This document shows, one piece after another, positions 6,855 to 14,464 of a DNA stretch of 32,778 nucleotides (within the stretch, counting starts at the first letter, position 1; every line of letters begins with the position of its first letter). A model generated the notes under the pieces. That model was not told the origin of the DNA and did not search any database. It was given only the letters and a program-made list of their open reading frames with translations. A program made the position numbers and the translations under genes. Origin of the DNA: Alistipes sp. UBA943 (GTDB taxonomy: Bacteria; Bacteroidota; Bacteroidia; Bacteroidales; Rikenellaceae); contig DBDB01000084.1 of the NCBI GenBank assembly GCA_002293345.1, positions 1-32,778 on the forward strand, written 5' to 3'.

Positions 6855-7601
6855 TCAGGTGTTCATGGCCCCCGCCACCTCAATCACCTGGCCACTGATG
6901 TAGCTCGAGAGATCACTGGCGAGGAAGAGACATGCGTTGGCCACATCCTCGGGCGTTCCACCGCGACGCAGCGGAATCCGTTCGTTCCATGCCGCCACGA
7001 CATGCTCCGGCAACGACGCGGTCATCTCCGTGATGATAAATCCCGGAGCAATCGCGTTGGCACGCACGCCGCGCGGTCCCAACTCGATAGCGATCGACTT
7101 GGCCAAGCCGATCATGCCCGCTTTGGATGCCGAATAGTTGGCCTGGCTGGCGTTACCGTGCACACCCACGACGGATGACATGTTGATGATCGACCCGCTA
7201 CGCTGTTTCATCATGATGGGCGTTACGGCATGGATAAAGTTGAAGGCCGATTTGAGATTGACGTTGATCACGGCATCCCACTGCGCTTCGGTCATGCGCA
7301 TCATCAGGCCGTCTTTCGTGATACCGGCATTGTTCACCAGCACGTCGATATGTCCGAAATCCGCAGCGATCTGTTCCACAACGGCATGCGTATCGTCAAA
7401 ACTGGCCGCGTTGGAGGCGTATCCCTTGGCACGTATCCCGATGGCTTTCAGATCGGCCTCGGTTTTGAGTGCGTTATCATCCAGATTCAAGTCTGTGAAT
7501 GCCACATCGGCACCCGCTTTGGCGAACTCCAACGCGATGGCACGTCCGATCCCGCGGGCGGCACCTGTGACGATCGCCACTTTTCCTTCAAGTAGTTTCA
7601 T
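6855..7601 (-). CDS. fabG: 3-oxoacyl-[acyl-carrier-protein] reductase
   Basis: A short-chain dehydrogenase that reduces 3-oxoacyl-ACP to 3-hydroxyacyl-ACP with NADPH in fatty acid elongation. The cofactor motif TGAARGIGRA is near residue 12, NNAG near 90, and the catalytic triad is the Ser of NMSSVVG with the YSASK Tyr/Lys near 152-156. The C-terminal GQVIEVAGAMNT is a typical FabG end. At 248 aa the length is normal. It has its own promoter (7633-7640) diverging from glyA. Another SDR function is possible but less likely. Confidence 0.92.
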   Translation of the reverse strand: MKLLEGKVAIVTGAARGIGRAIALEFAKAGADVAFTDLNLDDNALKTEADLKAIGIRAKGYASNAASFDDTHAVVEQIAADFGHIDVLVNNAGITKDGLMMRMTEAQWDAVINVNLKSAFNFIHAVTPIMMKQRSGSIINMSSVVGVHGNASQANYSASKAGMIGLAKSIAIELGPRGVRANAIAPGFIITEMTASLPEHVVAAWNERIPLRRGGTPEDVANACLFLASDLSSYISGQVIEVAGAMNT

Positions 7602-7632
7602 AATTCCTCAATTATTTTGTAATATTGCATAG

Positions 7633-7640
7633 CAAATGTA
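7633..7640 (-). promoter_or_regulatory. Predicted fabG promoter (TACATTTG)
   Basis: The minus strand reads TACATTTG, a perfect -7 box. Transcription would start near 7628, with a leader of about 27 nt to the fabG ATG at 7601. The region is shared with the divergent glyA gene, for which no equally good box was found. Confidence 0.6.
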
Positions 7641-7667
7641 CGAATTTTAAAATTAAAACCTCATAAA

Positions 7668-8948
7668 ATGACACAGGACACACAAATTTTCGACCTCATT
7701 GCGGAAGAGAAACGCCGTCAGATGCACGGTATCGAATTGATCGCTTCGGAGAATTTCGTCAGCGACGAAGTGATGAGCGCGATGGGCAGCGTATTGACAA
7801 ACAAATATGCCGAAGGTTACCCCGGAGCACGCTATTACGGCGGTTGCGAGGTGGTGGACAAGGTCGAGAATCTGGCGATCGAGCGTTTGTGCACGTTGTA
7901 CGGCGCGGAGTACGCCAACGTGCAACCCCACTCGGGCGCACAAGCCAACATGGCGGTGTTTTATGCCTGTCTGAAGCCCGGCGACACGTTCATGGGTCTC
8001 GATTTGGCTCACGGCGGACACCTCTCGCACGGCTCGCCGGTCAACATGTCGGGCACCTATTTCAAGGCGATCGGCTATCAGTTGAAGGAGGAGACGGGCC
8101 AGGTGGATTACGACGATATGGAGCGTAAAGCACTGGAACACAAGCCGAAACTGATCGTCGGCGGCGCATCGGCCTACTCGCGCGAGTGGGATTACAAGCG
8201 CATGCGTGCGATCGCGGACAAGGTGGGGGCGCTGCTGCTCATTGACATGGCACACACGGCAGGTTTAATCGCCGCGGGATTGCTGGACAACCCGGTGAAG
8301 TACGCACATATCTGTACCTCCACGACGCACAAGACCCTGCGCGGCCCCCGTGGCGGTATCATCGTTATGGGTAAGGATTTCGAGAACCCATGGGGCTTGA
8401 CGACACCCAAAGGCGAGGTGAAAAAGATGTCGCAGGTGCTGAACTCTGCCGTATTCCCGGGGATCCAGGGCGGACCGTTGGAGCACGTCATCGCGGCCAA
8501 GGCTGTGGCGTTCGGCGAGGCGCTGAAACCCGAATACAAGGAGTATCAGGCACAGGTGCAGAAGAATGCACGGGCGATGGCGGAAGCGTTCGCGAAGCGT
8601 GGTTATAAGATCGTGTCGGGCGGCACGGACAACCACCTCATGCTGGTCGACCTGCGCACGAAATTCCCCGAACTGACGGGTAAAGTGGCTGAAAAAGCAC
8701 TCGTGGCGGCCGATATCACGACGAACAAGAATATGGTGCCGTTTGATACGCGTTCCCCGTTCCAGACCTCCGGATTGCGCTTCGGCACACCTGCCATCAC
8801 GACACGCGGCTTGAAGGAGGATAAGATGGAGGCGATTGTCGAATTGGTGGATCGCGTCCTTTCGGCACCGGATAACGACGCCGTGATTGCGGACGTACGC
8901 CGCGAGGTGAATGCGATGATGAGCGGCTACAAGCTCTTCGCCTGGTAG
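7668..8948 (+). CDS. glyA: Serine hydroxymethyltransferase
   Basis: A PLP enzyme converting serine and tetrahydrofolate to glycine and 5,10-methylene-THF, the main source of one-carbon units. Family signatures are all present: ELIASENF near residue 25, NKYAEGYPGARYYGG near 45, QPHSGAQANMAV near 90, and the PLP-lysine segment TSTTHKTLRGPRGG near 220-232. The length of 426 aa is typical. The stop codon is followed at once by the 125-bp repeat copy A. Confidence 0.97.
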   Translation: MTQDTQIFDLIAEEKRRQMHGIELIASENFVSDEVMSAMGSVLTNKYAEGYPGARYYGGCEVVDKVENLAIERLCTLYGAEYANVQPHSGAQANMAVFYACLKPGDTFMGLDLAHGGHLSHGSPVNMSGTYFKAIGYQLKEETGQVDYDDMERKALEHKPKLIVGGASAYSREWDYKRMRAIADKVGALLLIDMAHTAGLIAAGLLDNPVKYAHICTSTTHKTLRGPRGGIIVMGKDFENPWGLTTPKGEVKKMSQVLNSAVFPGIQGGPLEHVIAAKAVAFGEALKPEYKEYQAQVQKNARAMAEAFAKRGYKIVSGGTDNHLMLVDLRTKFPELTGKVAEKALVAADITTNKNMVPFDTRSPFQTSGLRFGTPAITTRGLKEDKMEAIVELVDRVLSAPDNDAVIADVRREVNAMMSGYKLFAW

Positions 8949-9073
8949 TTTTTGTGCTGAAACTACAGCATCTTCGGCTTCGCCTTGCTCCTCCTCCGGG
9001 AGAAGTACGTGTGTACGTCTCCCATCGTCGTCGCTGCGTTGGAGCCAAATCTGCCGCACTTTGAGCACAAAAA
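8949..9073 (+). repeat. Intergenic inverted-repeat element, copy A (125 bp)
   Basis: The terminal inverted repeat TTTTTGTGCT (8949-8958) / AGCACAAAAA (9064-9073) is perfect for 10 bp and continues imperfectly to about 22 bp. A central hairpin GGGAGAAGTAC/GTACGTCTCCC lies between. It begins on the base after the glyA stop and fills the spacer to the next gene. Copy B (14973) has the same layout, shared blocks GCATCTTCGGC and CCAAATCTGC, and paired changes in the terminal repeats. Confidence 0.85.
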
Positions 9074-9083
9074 AAATGAAACT

Positions 9084-9761
9084 ATGAAACAGGTAATCGA
9101 CTTCCTGACTGCACTGCACGACAACAACGACAAGACGTGGTTCGACGCGCATAAATCGCAATATTTGGATGCGTTGGCGGAGTTCAACGGCTTTGTGGAG
9201 CAGTTGATCGAGGGTATTGCGACGTTCGACCCTGCGTGTGCCGGTCTGACGGTGAAGGATTGCACGTACCGGATCTATCGCGATGTGCGGTGGAGTCTCG
9301 ACAAGCGTCCGTATAAGACGTATATGGGCACTTACATTGCACCGCATGGCAAAAAAGCGGGGTACGCGGGGTACTATTTCCATGTCGAACCCGTGCCCGA
9401 TCCGGGTGCCTGGTCACAGGGCAGTCTCATGACGGGAGGGATGTACATGCCTGCACCGGAGGTGCTGAAAAGCATTCGCGAAGAGATTGTGGACAATGGT
9501 GACGGGGTTGAAAAAGCAATCCGGGAGGCAAAGGGCTTCGCGTTGGATGAAACCAACAAGTTGAAACGTCCGCCGAAGGATTTCCCTGTTGGCACACCGT
9601 ACGACGAACTGTTGAAGTTGAAGGATCTGTATGTGACGAAATACGTGTCGAGTGATTTTTTGCTGGACAAAAACCTGCTGAAGAACACGGTCGCGGAGTT
9701 CAAAAAAACCTACCCGTTGGTGCAACTACTCAACCGGTGTGTCGAGTTGGTGTACGAATGA
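9084..9761 (+). CDS. TIGR02453/DUF2461 family protein
   Basis: The protein matches the DUF2461 family of unknown function. Its pattern is an N-terminal FLTALHDNNDKTWFDAHK, the central YRIYRDVRWSLDKRPYKTYMG with conserved Arg/Asp/Lys, the FHVEP strand, and a late GTPYDELLKLKDLYVTKY. At 225 aa it is of family length. The start at 9084 was chosen because family members begin just before the FLxxL-x(3)N-x(3)-WF motif; upstream in-frame sequence lies inside the repeat element. It probably acts in the cytoplasm. It may be co-transcribed with glyA through repeat copy A. Confidence 0.85.
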   Translation: MKQVIDFLTALHDNNDKTWFDAHKSQYLDALAEFNGFVEQLIEGIATFDPACAGLTVKDCTYRIYRDVRWSLDKRPYKTYMGTYIAPHGKKAGYAGYYFHVEPVPDPGAWSQGSLMTGGMYMPAPEVLKSIREEIVDNGDGVEKAIREAKGFALDETNKLKRPPKDFPVGTPYDELLKLKDLYVTKYVSSDFLLDKNLLKNTVAEFKKTYPLVQLLNRCVELVYE

Positions 9762-9765
9762 CATG

Positions 9766-9789
9766 AAAGCCCTGCGTAAGCGGGGCTTT
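9766..9789 (+). terminator. Hairpin terminator after the TIGR02453 gene
   Basis: AAAGCCCTGC / GCGGGGCTTT forms a 10-bp stem (one T-G pair) with a GTAA tetraloop, five bases after the stop codon. The following tail is only modestly T-rich (ctgtatatttt). Confidence 0.7.
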
Positions 9790-9995
9790 CTGTATATTTT
9801 CTCCTCCCCGTCGCGGGGTATCGTCACCTTTCCTATGGTCAGCTGCTCGATCAGACTTCCCGCGGGCTCTACTGGTCCTGGCAGGCGACTTCTACCACGG
9901 ATGCACGCTACTTCGACTACTATTCTGACACCACGATTACGACGAGGGCCACTAACCCCGGGACACCCCTCTCCCTCCGTTGTATAAAGATCTAA
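9780..9995 (+). pseudogene. Orphan C-terminal fragment of a FISUMP-type surface protein
   Basis: From about 9798 to the TAA at 9993-9995 an open frame without any start codon reads FLLPVAGYRH, then GLYWSWQAT, ARYFDYYSDT and finally SLRCIKI before the stop. This is the characteristic end of the Fibrobacter succinogenes major paralogous (FISUMP) domain, whose copies end in (F)PAAGYR...YWSS...YAYYL...VRC(V/I). Only about the last 65 residues remain; the in-frame upstream stop at 9777-9779 excludes a longer gene. It is a remnant, or a silent cassette for recombination with a full-length paralogue. It is flanked by a 13-bp inverted repeat. Confidence 0.6.
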
Positions 9996-10065
9996 TGTAG
10001 GGCGGGTAAAGCCGCCGGAGGGCGGGGATTAAGCGCGCTTCGCGCGCCCGAAACGGGGAGGAGAA
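9799..10065. repeat. 13-bp inverted repeat bounding the FISUMP fragment
   Basis: TTCTCCTCCCCGT (9799-9811) and its exact reverse complement ACGGGGAGGAGAA (10053-10065) enclose 241 bp. That interval holds the FISUMP tail and a G+C-rich stretch with a GCGCGC-TTC-GCGCGC-like hairpin near 10033-10047. No recombinase gene lies nearby. The rest of the gap up to 10084 holds nothing else I can identify. Confidence 0.55.
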
Positions 10066-10084
10066 GGTTGGAGCGTCAGGCAGG

Positions 10085-10678
10085 CTATTGATTGACGAGA
10101 TTGCCGATATAGGCGAGTAACTCCTCGCGACCGGATTTCTTTTCGGATGACGTGAGGAAGATGGGCGGAAACTCCTCCCACTGTTCAGAGAGGGTCGTTT
10201 TGTAGTGAGTGACGTTACGATTGAGTTGCGATGCGGAAAGCTTATCCGTTTTCGTGAAGACGATGCCGAACGGAACCCCCTCCTCGCCTAACATTTCGAT
10301 GAATTGGAGGTCTATCTTTTGCGGCTCCAGGCGCGCGTCGACCAGCACAAAAAGCATGTGCAGGTGTTCGCCCTTCATCACGTAATCCGTGATGATACGT
10401 GCGAACTGTTCGCGTTGCGACCGCGACGCGCGTGCATACCCATACCCCGGCAGATCGACCAAAAACCAGGTGTCGTTGATACGGAAATGATTGATCAATC
10501 GCGTTTTTCCCGGTGTTCCGGATACTTTGGCCAGACCGCTGTGGTTAGTCAGCATGTTGACGAGCGACGATTTTCCGACATTACTACGCCCGATAAACGC
10601 GAACTCAGGCAGTCCGTCTTTGGGGAGCTGCGAGATCTTCTCGGAACTGCATTGAAATTGTGCCTTCGTGATTTGCAT
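10085..10678 (-). CDS. engB: Ribosome biogenesis GTP-binding protein YsxC/EngB
   Basis: An essential TrmE-Era-EngA-EngB-type GTPase that assists assembly of the large ribosomal subunit. The motifs are G1 GRSNVGKSS (about residue 31), G2 Thr in SGTPGKTR, G3 DLPGYGYA (about residue 75), G4 TKTD (about residue 145) and G5 TSSEK near the end. At 197 aa the length is typical. Its predicted promoter forms a palindrome with that of the divergent MazG-like gene, and the predicted start site (about 10682) lies only about 4 nt from the ATG. Confidence 0.95.
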   Translation of the reverse strand: MQITKAQFQCSSEKISQLPKDGLPEFAFIGRSNVGKSSLVNMLTNHSGLAKVSGTPGKTRLINHFRINDTWFLVDLPGYGYARASRSQREQFARIITDYVMKGEHLHMLFVLVDARLEPQKIDLQFIEMLGEEGVPFGIVFTKTDKLSASQLNRNVTHYKTTLSEQWEEFPPIFLTSSEKKSGREELLAYIGNLVNQ

Positions 10679-10686
10679 ATCGACGG

Positions 10687-10703
10687 CAAAGGTAATACCT
10701 TTG
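10687..10703. promoter_or_regulatory. Palindromic divergent promoter, two back-to-back -7 boxes
   Basis: The 17-bp palindrome CAAAGGTAATACCTTTG contains TACCTTTG on each strand. The plus box (10696-10703) has a TTTG -33 box at 10672-10675, 20 bp upstream and inside the first codons of engB. It would start transcription near 10708 for the gene at 10726. The minus box (10694-10687) would start near 10682 for engB. Confidence 0.65.
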
Positions 10704-10725
10704 GACGAGAAAAATATCGAAACCT

Positions 10726-11118
10726 ATGAACAAACAGTACAACGACGTAAAACTATTTCACGAAAAATTCGGACATCCATGCCCCGATGCCCCGTGCAAA
10801 CTGGACAAGAAGCGTGCCCTGAGCCGTGCCAAATGGATGAACGAGGAGGTAGCCGAATTCCTTATCGCGGACGATATTTACGACCAGGCGGACGCAATGA
10901 TCGACCTGTTGTACTTCGCACTCGGGACGTTGGTGGAGATGGGACTCGAGCCTGACGAACTGTTTTCGATCGTTCAGGAGGCGAACATGACGAAACTGTG
11001 GCCGGACGGCAAACCGCACTACAACCCCAAGGATGGCAAGGTGATCAAACCCGAAGGATGGGAGGATCCGGCACCGAAACTGCGTGCATGTATCGATAGA
11101 AATATTTCGTACCGATAG
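10726..11118 (+). CDS. MazG-like/PRA-PH superfamily nucleotide pyrophosphohydrolase
   Basis: This all-alpha NTP pyrophosphohydrolase-like protein (PF01503 type) has an FHEKFGHP N-terminus, the metal-binding EEVAEF motif (about residue 40) and the second acidic pair in DQADAMIDLLYFALGT (about residue 54). The tail carries KLWPDGKPHYNPKDGKVIKPEGW. The latter PdGKvlKPegw-type ending is common in these small proteins. It likely hydrolyses a nucleoside triphosphate or related nucleotide, possibly for pool sanitation; the substrate is unknown. It is 130 aa, monocistronic, and ends before a bidirectional terminator. Confidence 0.8.
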   Translation: MNKQYNDVKLFHEKFGHPCPDAPCKLDKKRALSRAKWMNEEVAEFLIADDIYDQADAMIDLLYFALGTLVEMGLEPDELFSIVQEANMTKLWPDGKPHYNPKDGKVIKPEGWEDPAPKLRACIDRNISYR

Positions 11119-11182
11119 CGCACTTTTGCCCGAAAATACCTCATGCGAATGGAGAAATTTCGGACAATGTAGCTTACCCGAA

Positions 11183-11221
11183 ATTCAAAAAACCATAAGA
11201 AATTCTTATGGTTTTTTGAAT
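11183..11221. terminator. Bidirectional intrinsic terminator, 19-bp perfect stem
   Basis: Arms 11183-11201 and 11203-11221 are exact reverse complements, with an A6 run in the left arm and T6 in the right. The hairpin lies between the convergent MazG-like gene (+) and speA (-) and can serve both. The remaining bases of the 11119-11246 gap show nothing further. Confidence 0.9.
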
Positions 11222-11246
11222 TTTTATAAGTTATTTTTATAGCAAT

Positions 11247-12641
11247 TTAGTATCCGAGAATGCGAAGCATCGACCGATACGACTGCTCTTTGGCGAACAA
11301 GCGGGTGTAATATTCATTGTCATTTTTATCCCTGTCGATGATGATGTGTTTGGGCGACGGGATCAGACAGTGCTGAATGCCGCCGAAACCACCGATCGAC
11401 TCCTGGTACGCCCCCGTGTGGAAAAAACCGACATATTGAGAATTCCCTGCCTCTAATTTCGGGAGGAAAATCGCGTTCGTATGTGACTCGGAGTTGTAAA
11501 AATCCTCACTGTCGCACGTCAGACCGCCCAACAGCACACGCTGGTACTCCTTATCCCAGTTGTTGACCGCCAACATGATGTAACGCTGGTTGATGCCCCA
11601 CGTATCGGGAAGTGTCGTGATGAACGACGAGTCGATCATGTACCAGTTCTCGCGATCGTTCTGTTGCTTCTGATTCACGATCGAGTACAACGACGCGCCG
11701 CTCTCCCCCACCGTGAAGGATCCGAATTCGGTAAAAATATTGGGTTCGTCGATTTCGTTTTGGGCACAAATATTTTTGATCTGTGCGATAATCTCCTCCG
11801 TCATATACTCGTAATCGTAGTCGAAACTGAGCGAGTTCTTGATTGGGAAGCCACCGCCGATGTTCAAACTATCCAACTCCGGACATATCGCCTTCAGTTC
11901 ACAGTAGATACCCATACACTTCGATAACTCGTTCCAATAGTAGGACGTGTCCTTGATACCGGTGTTGATGAAGAAATGGAGCATCTTCAACTGGAACTTC
12001 TTGTTCTTCTGGATCTTGGCCTTGTAGAACTCCACAATATCGTTGTACCGAATACCGAGACGCGACGTGTAGAACTCGAATTTGGGCTCCTCCTCGCATG
12101 CGATACGGATGCCGATCTTGCACTTCTTCTGTATCGCCTCGTCGAAAAGTTGGATCTCATCCTTGTTATCCAGTACCGGAATCGTATTCTCAAACCCGTC
12201 GTGGATCAACTGGGCGATGTTTTCGACATACTGCGGACGCTTGAAACCGTTGCAGATGATGAACCTGTCTTTGTCCACCACCCCACCGTCATAGAGCGCG
12301 TTGATGATCTGGATATCGTACGCGGACGAGGTTTCGAGATGGATATCGTTCTTCATCGCCTCCTCCAACACGAACGAGAAGTGGCTCGACTTGGTACAGT
12401 AACAGTAGTTGTACGCCCCCTTGTAATCGACCTTCGCCATCGCCACATTGAACATACGTTTGGCGCGTTGAATTTGCGACGAGATTTTGGGCAAATAGGT
12501 CACCTTCAACGGCGTACCGTACTGTTTGACCAGTTCCATCAACGGAATGTCATGGAAATTGAGCTCGTTATCCTCGACGGAAAACTCATCTTGTGGGAAA
12601 TCGAACGTCTGTTCGATCAAGTCAATGTACTTATTCTTCAT
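11247..12641 (-). CDS. speA: Arginine decarboxylase, Bacteroidota/flavobacterial PLP fold III type
   Basis: The protein resembles the roughly 460-aa arginine decarboxylases of Bacteroidota, which turn arginine into agmatine for polyamine synthesis. The N-terminal KYIDLIEQTFDFPQDEF is a family signature. YCTKSSHF near residue 77 contains the PLP lysine, HFFINTGIKDT lies near 220, SLNIGGGFP near 255 is the phosphate-binding glycine turn, and LGGLTCDSEDF carries the active-site Cys. The start at 12641 fits the family start. An in-frame ATG at 12695 would add 18 residues. It diverges from the HU gene at a palindromic promoter. Confidence 0.85.
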   Translation of the reverse strand: MKNKYIDLIEQTFDFPQDEFSVEDNELNFHDIPLMELVKQYGTPLKVTYLPKISSQIQRAKRMFNVAMAKVDYKGAYNYCYCTKSSHFSFVLEEAMKNDIHLETSSAYDIQIINALYDGGVVDKDRFIICNGFKRPQYVENIAQLIHDGFENTIPVLDNKDEIQLFDEAIQKKCKIGIRIACEEEPKFEFYTSRLGIRYNDIVEFYKAKIQKNKKFQLKMLHFFINTGIKDTSYYWNELSKCMGIYCELKAICPELDSLNIGGGFPIKNSLSFDYDYEYMTEEIIAQIKNICAQNEIDEPNIFTEFGSFTVGESGASLYSIVNQKQQNDRENWYMIDSSFITTLPDTWGINQRYIMLAVNNWDKEYQRVLLGGLTCDSEDFYNSESHTNAIFLPKLEAGNSQYVGFFHTGAYQESIGGFGGIQHCLIPSPKHIIIDRDKNDNEYYTRLFAKEQSYRSMLRILGY

Positions 12642-12725
12642 GGCCGGTTTAGTTTCTTTGCGACAATCCAATCGAGTTACTTCATGGTTTTTCAACCGAT
12701 CCGGCTCACTCGGATTGCCTCACGG

Positions 12726-12777
12726 TGCGAAGGTATATCTTTTTTTTGAAATCACACCAAAAAAATATACCTTCGCA
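12726..12777. promoter_or_regulatory. 52-bp palindromic divergent promoter speA / HU gene
   Basis: Arms TGCGAAGGTATAT (12726-12738) and ATATACCTTCGCA (12765-12777) are exact reverse complements, around an inner T8G...CCA7 pair. Each arm carries a TACCTTCG -7 box. On the plus strand a TTTG at 12745-12748 stands 19 bp upstream of the box at 12768-12775. The start site then falls on or next to the A of the HU gene ATG (12780), which predicts a leaderless mRNA. The minus start would be near 12723. Confidence 0.65.
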
Positions 12778-12779
12778 AC

Positions 12780-13298
12780 ATGTTGATTCCGGAAATCATA
12801 GCATCGCATCTGGCCACCCACCGCCGCCTGACGGTACCGGCCTTCGGCACGTTCCTCGCCAAGGAGACCCCCGAGGGGCACGACATCCTCTTTTCGGAGC
12901 TGTTGAAAGCCGACGACGGAGTGCTGCGCGAGTTGGTGATGCAACGTCAGAATGTGTCGGAGATCGAAGCGGCGGGAGCGATCGACCGGTTTGTGTTCGA
13001 GGTGCGTCACGCCCTGACACAATATGGGTATCGCGACGTCCCGCCGCTCGGCAGGCTCGTGATGAATGAGGGAGTGATCGCGTTGGATGGTGCCGTGGCG
13101 CGCGTCGCAGCCCACAGGGCTGATGAGACAGAGAAATCTGTCTCACAGAGGCCTGCAATGCAGGACTCACGCGCGCCCCGTGGAAGACGTAAAAGGGTCG
13201 ACATCTTTACCTGGGTGGGCATAGTCGTCATCGTACTCTCGCTCGCGCTGATCGCGTACACCTACTGGAGTGAAAAAATGTTGGGGGGTTCCCTATGA
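12780..13298 (+). CDS. Membrane-anchored HU-domain protein
   Basis: Residues 1 to about 95 match the HU-like domain found at the N-terminus of many Bacteroidota envelope-linked proteins (HRRLTVPAFGTFLAKETPEG; PPLGRLVMNEG). A linker of about 45 residues follows, then one transmembrane helix (about 141-162; WVGIVVIVLSLALIAYTYW). The HU part would face the cytoplasm, where it may bind DNA or proteins near the membrane. Residues 107-133 of the linker are encoded by the 81-bp palindromic repeat. The stop overlaps the next start (ATGA). It is the first gene of the long plus-strand block, with a predicted leaderless start. Confidence 0.75.
   Translation: MLIPEIIASHLATHRRLTVPAFGTFLAKETPEGHDILFSELLKADDGVLRELVMQRQNVSEIEAAGAIDRFVFEVRHALTQYGYRDVPPLGRLVMNEGVIALDGAVARVAAHRADETEKSVSQRPAMQDSRAPRGRRKRVDIFTWVGIVVIVLSLALIAYTYWSEKMLGGSL
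13097..13177 (+). repeat. 81-bp in-frame palindromic (cloverleaf) repeat, copy 2
   Basis: The outer stem GGCGCGCGT/ACGCGCGCC closes three hairpins: CAGCCC-ACA-GGGCTG, GAGACAGA-(gaaa)-TCTGTCTC and CCTGC-AAT-GCAGG. It is 27 codons long and is read in the same frame as copy 1, giving a related peptide that shares SQR and QDSRAP. It lies in the linker between the HU domain and the membrane helix, a place that tolerates insertion. Confidence 0.85.
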
Positions 13299-14464
13299 CA
13301 CCGGATTTGATCGCGATAAAGAACCGTTTCGGTATCATCGGACGTGCACCGGCGCTGGACCGTGCGTTGGAGGTGGCGATCCGCGTAGCACCCACCGATC
13401 TGTCCGTATTAATCAGCGGTGAGAGCGGTGTCGGCAAGGAGTTCTTCCCCCAGGTGATCCACGCCTCGTCGGCACGCAAGCACGATAAATATATTGCCGT
13501 GAACTGCGGCGCGATTCCCGAAGGAACGATAGATTCAGAGCTGTTCGGGCATGAGAAAGGTGCCTTTACGGGGGCCACATCCGAACGCAAGGGCTATTTC
13601 GAGGAGGCCAATGGCGGTACCATTTTCCTCGACGAGGTGGCGGAGCTGCCCCTGTCGACGCAGGTGCGTCTGCTGCGTGTCCTGCAAACGGGTGAGTTCA
13701 TCCGCGTCGGGTCGGCACGGGTGCAGAAAACGGACGTGCGGGTCGTCGCAGCCACCAACACGGATTTGACACAAGCGATCGCCAAGGGACGTTTCCGCGA
13801 GGATCTGTATTATCGACTCAATACGGTGCCCATATATGTACCCCCGTTGCGAGAGAGGCGTGAAGATATTCCGTTGCTGTTCCGCAAGTTCGCTACCGAT
13901 GTCGCCACACAGTATCGCATGCCGCCCATCACGCTCGACGACGAGGCACGCCGGATCCTTGAAGCATACCCGTGGCCCGGTAACATCCGTCAGCTCAAAA
14001 ACGTCGCCGAACAGATCTCGGCCATTGAGGAGTCGCGATTGATCACCCCTACCCTTCTATCTAAGTACTTGCCTGTTCCGGCCACTGCTCCGGGAAATAT
14101 CGTGCTACCCAGGTCGACGCATGACATGGATCCCATGACAACGGAACGCGAGTTGCTGTACAAAGTGCTGTTCGACATGCGTGCCGATATCAACGACTTG
14201 AGGCGTATGTTTACGGAATTGTCACGGGCCGCAGCCTCTGCACCTCCGGTACCTTCGTCAACAGAGACACTGGCCCCAGCGGCATTGTTACCGGAAGCGA
14301 CATCGGCGGAACCCGCCACGAAGGCGGATCTGCAACGCGAACAGATCGTTCGTGCACTAAAAAAACATCACGGCAGGCGTCGCGAGGCGGCACAGGAGTT
14401 GTTCATGTCGGAACGGACGCTGTATCGTAAAATCAAAGAGTTAGGCATAGATGAAACCTATTAG
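13295..14464 (+). CDS. Sigma-54-dependent AAA+ transcriptional activator
   Basis: A bacterial enhancer-binding protein. The AAA+ domain spans about residues 10-245 with Walker A GESGVGKE, the sigma-54-contacting GAFTGA loop (about residue 92), Walker B GTIFLDEVAELP, and the arginine-finger region REDLYYRLN. After a linker of about 70 residues rich in A and P comes a Fis-type helix-turn-helix (KKHHGRRREAAQELFMSERTLYRKIKELG). There is no receiver, GAF or PAS domain, so activity may be controlled by partner proteins. The same order (activator, lptE, TPR protein, secG) is known in other Bacteroidota. It overlaps lptE by 14 nt. Confidence 0.92.
   Translation: MTPDLIAIKNRFGIIGRAPALDRALEVAIRVAPTDLSVLISGESGVGKEFFPQVIHASSARKHDKYIAVNCGAIPEGTIDSELFGHEKGAFTGATSERKGYFEEANGGTIFLDEVAELPLSTQVRLLRVLQTGEFIRVGSARVQKTDVRVVAATNTDLTQAIAKGRFREDLYYRLNTVPIYVPPLRERREDIPLLFRKFATDVATQYRMPPITLDDEARRILEAYPWPGNIRQLKNVAEQISAIEESRLITPTLLSKYLPVPATAPGNIVLPRSTHDMDPMTTERELLYKVLFDMRADINDLRRMFTELSRAAASAPPVPSSTETLAPAALLPEATSAEPATKADLQREQIVRALKKHHGRRREAAQELFMSERTLYRKIKELGIDETY

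Noticed and set aside
9739..9987. 82-codon frame with ATG across the FISUMP fragment
   Set aside because: It starts inside the previous gene and is in a different frame from the recognisable FISUMP tail; its composition is not protein-like.
10033..10047. GCGCGC hairpin as a third copy of the 81-bp coding repeat
   Set aside because: Only a single short hairpin is present, without the outer stem or the other two hairpins, and no alignment beyond the GC-rich core.
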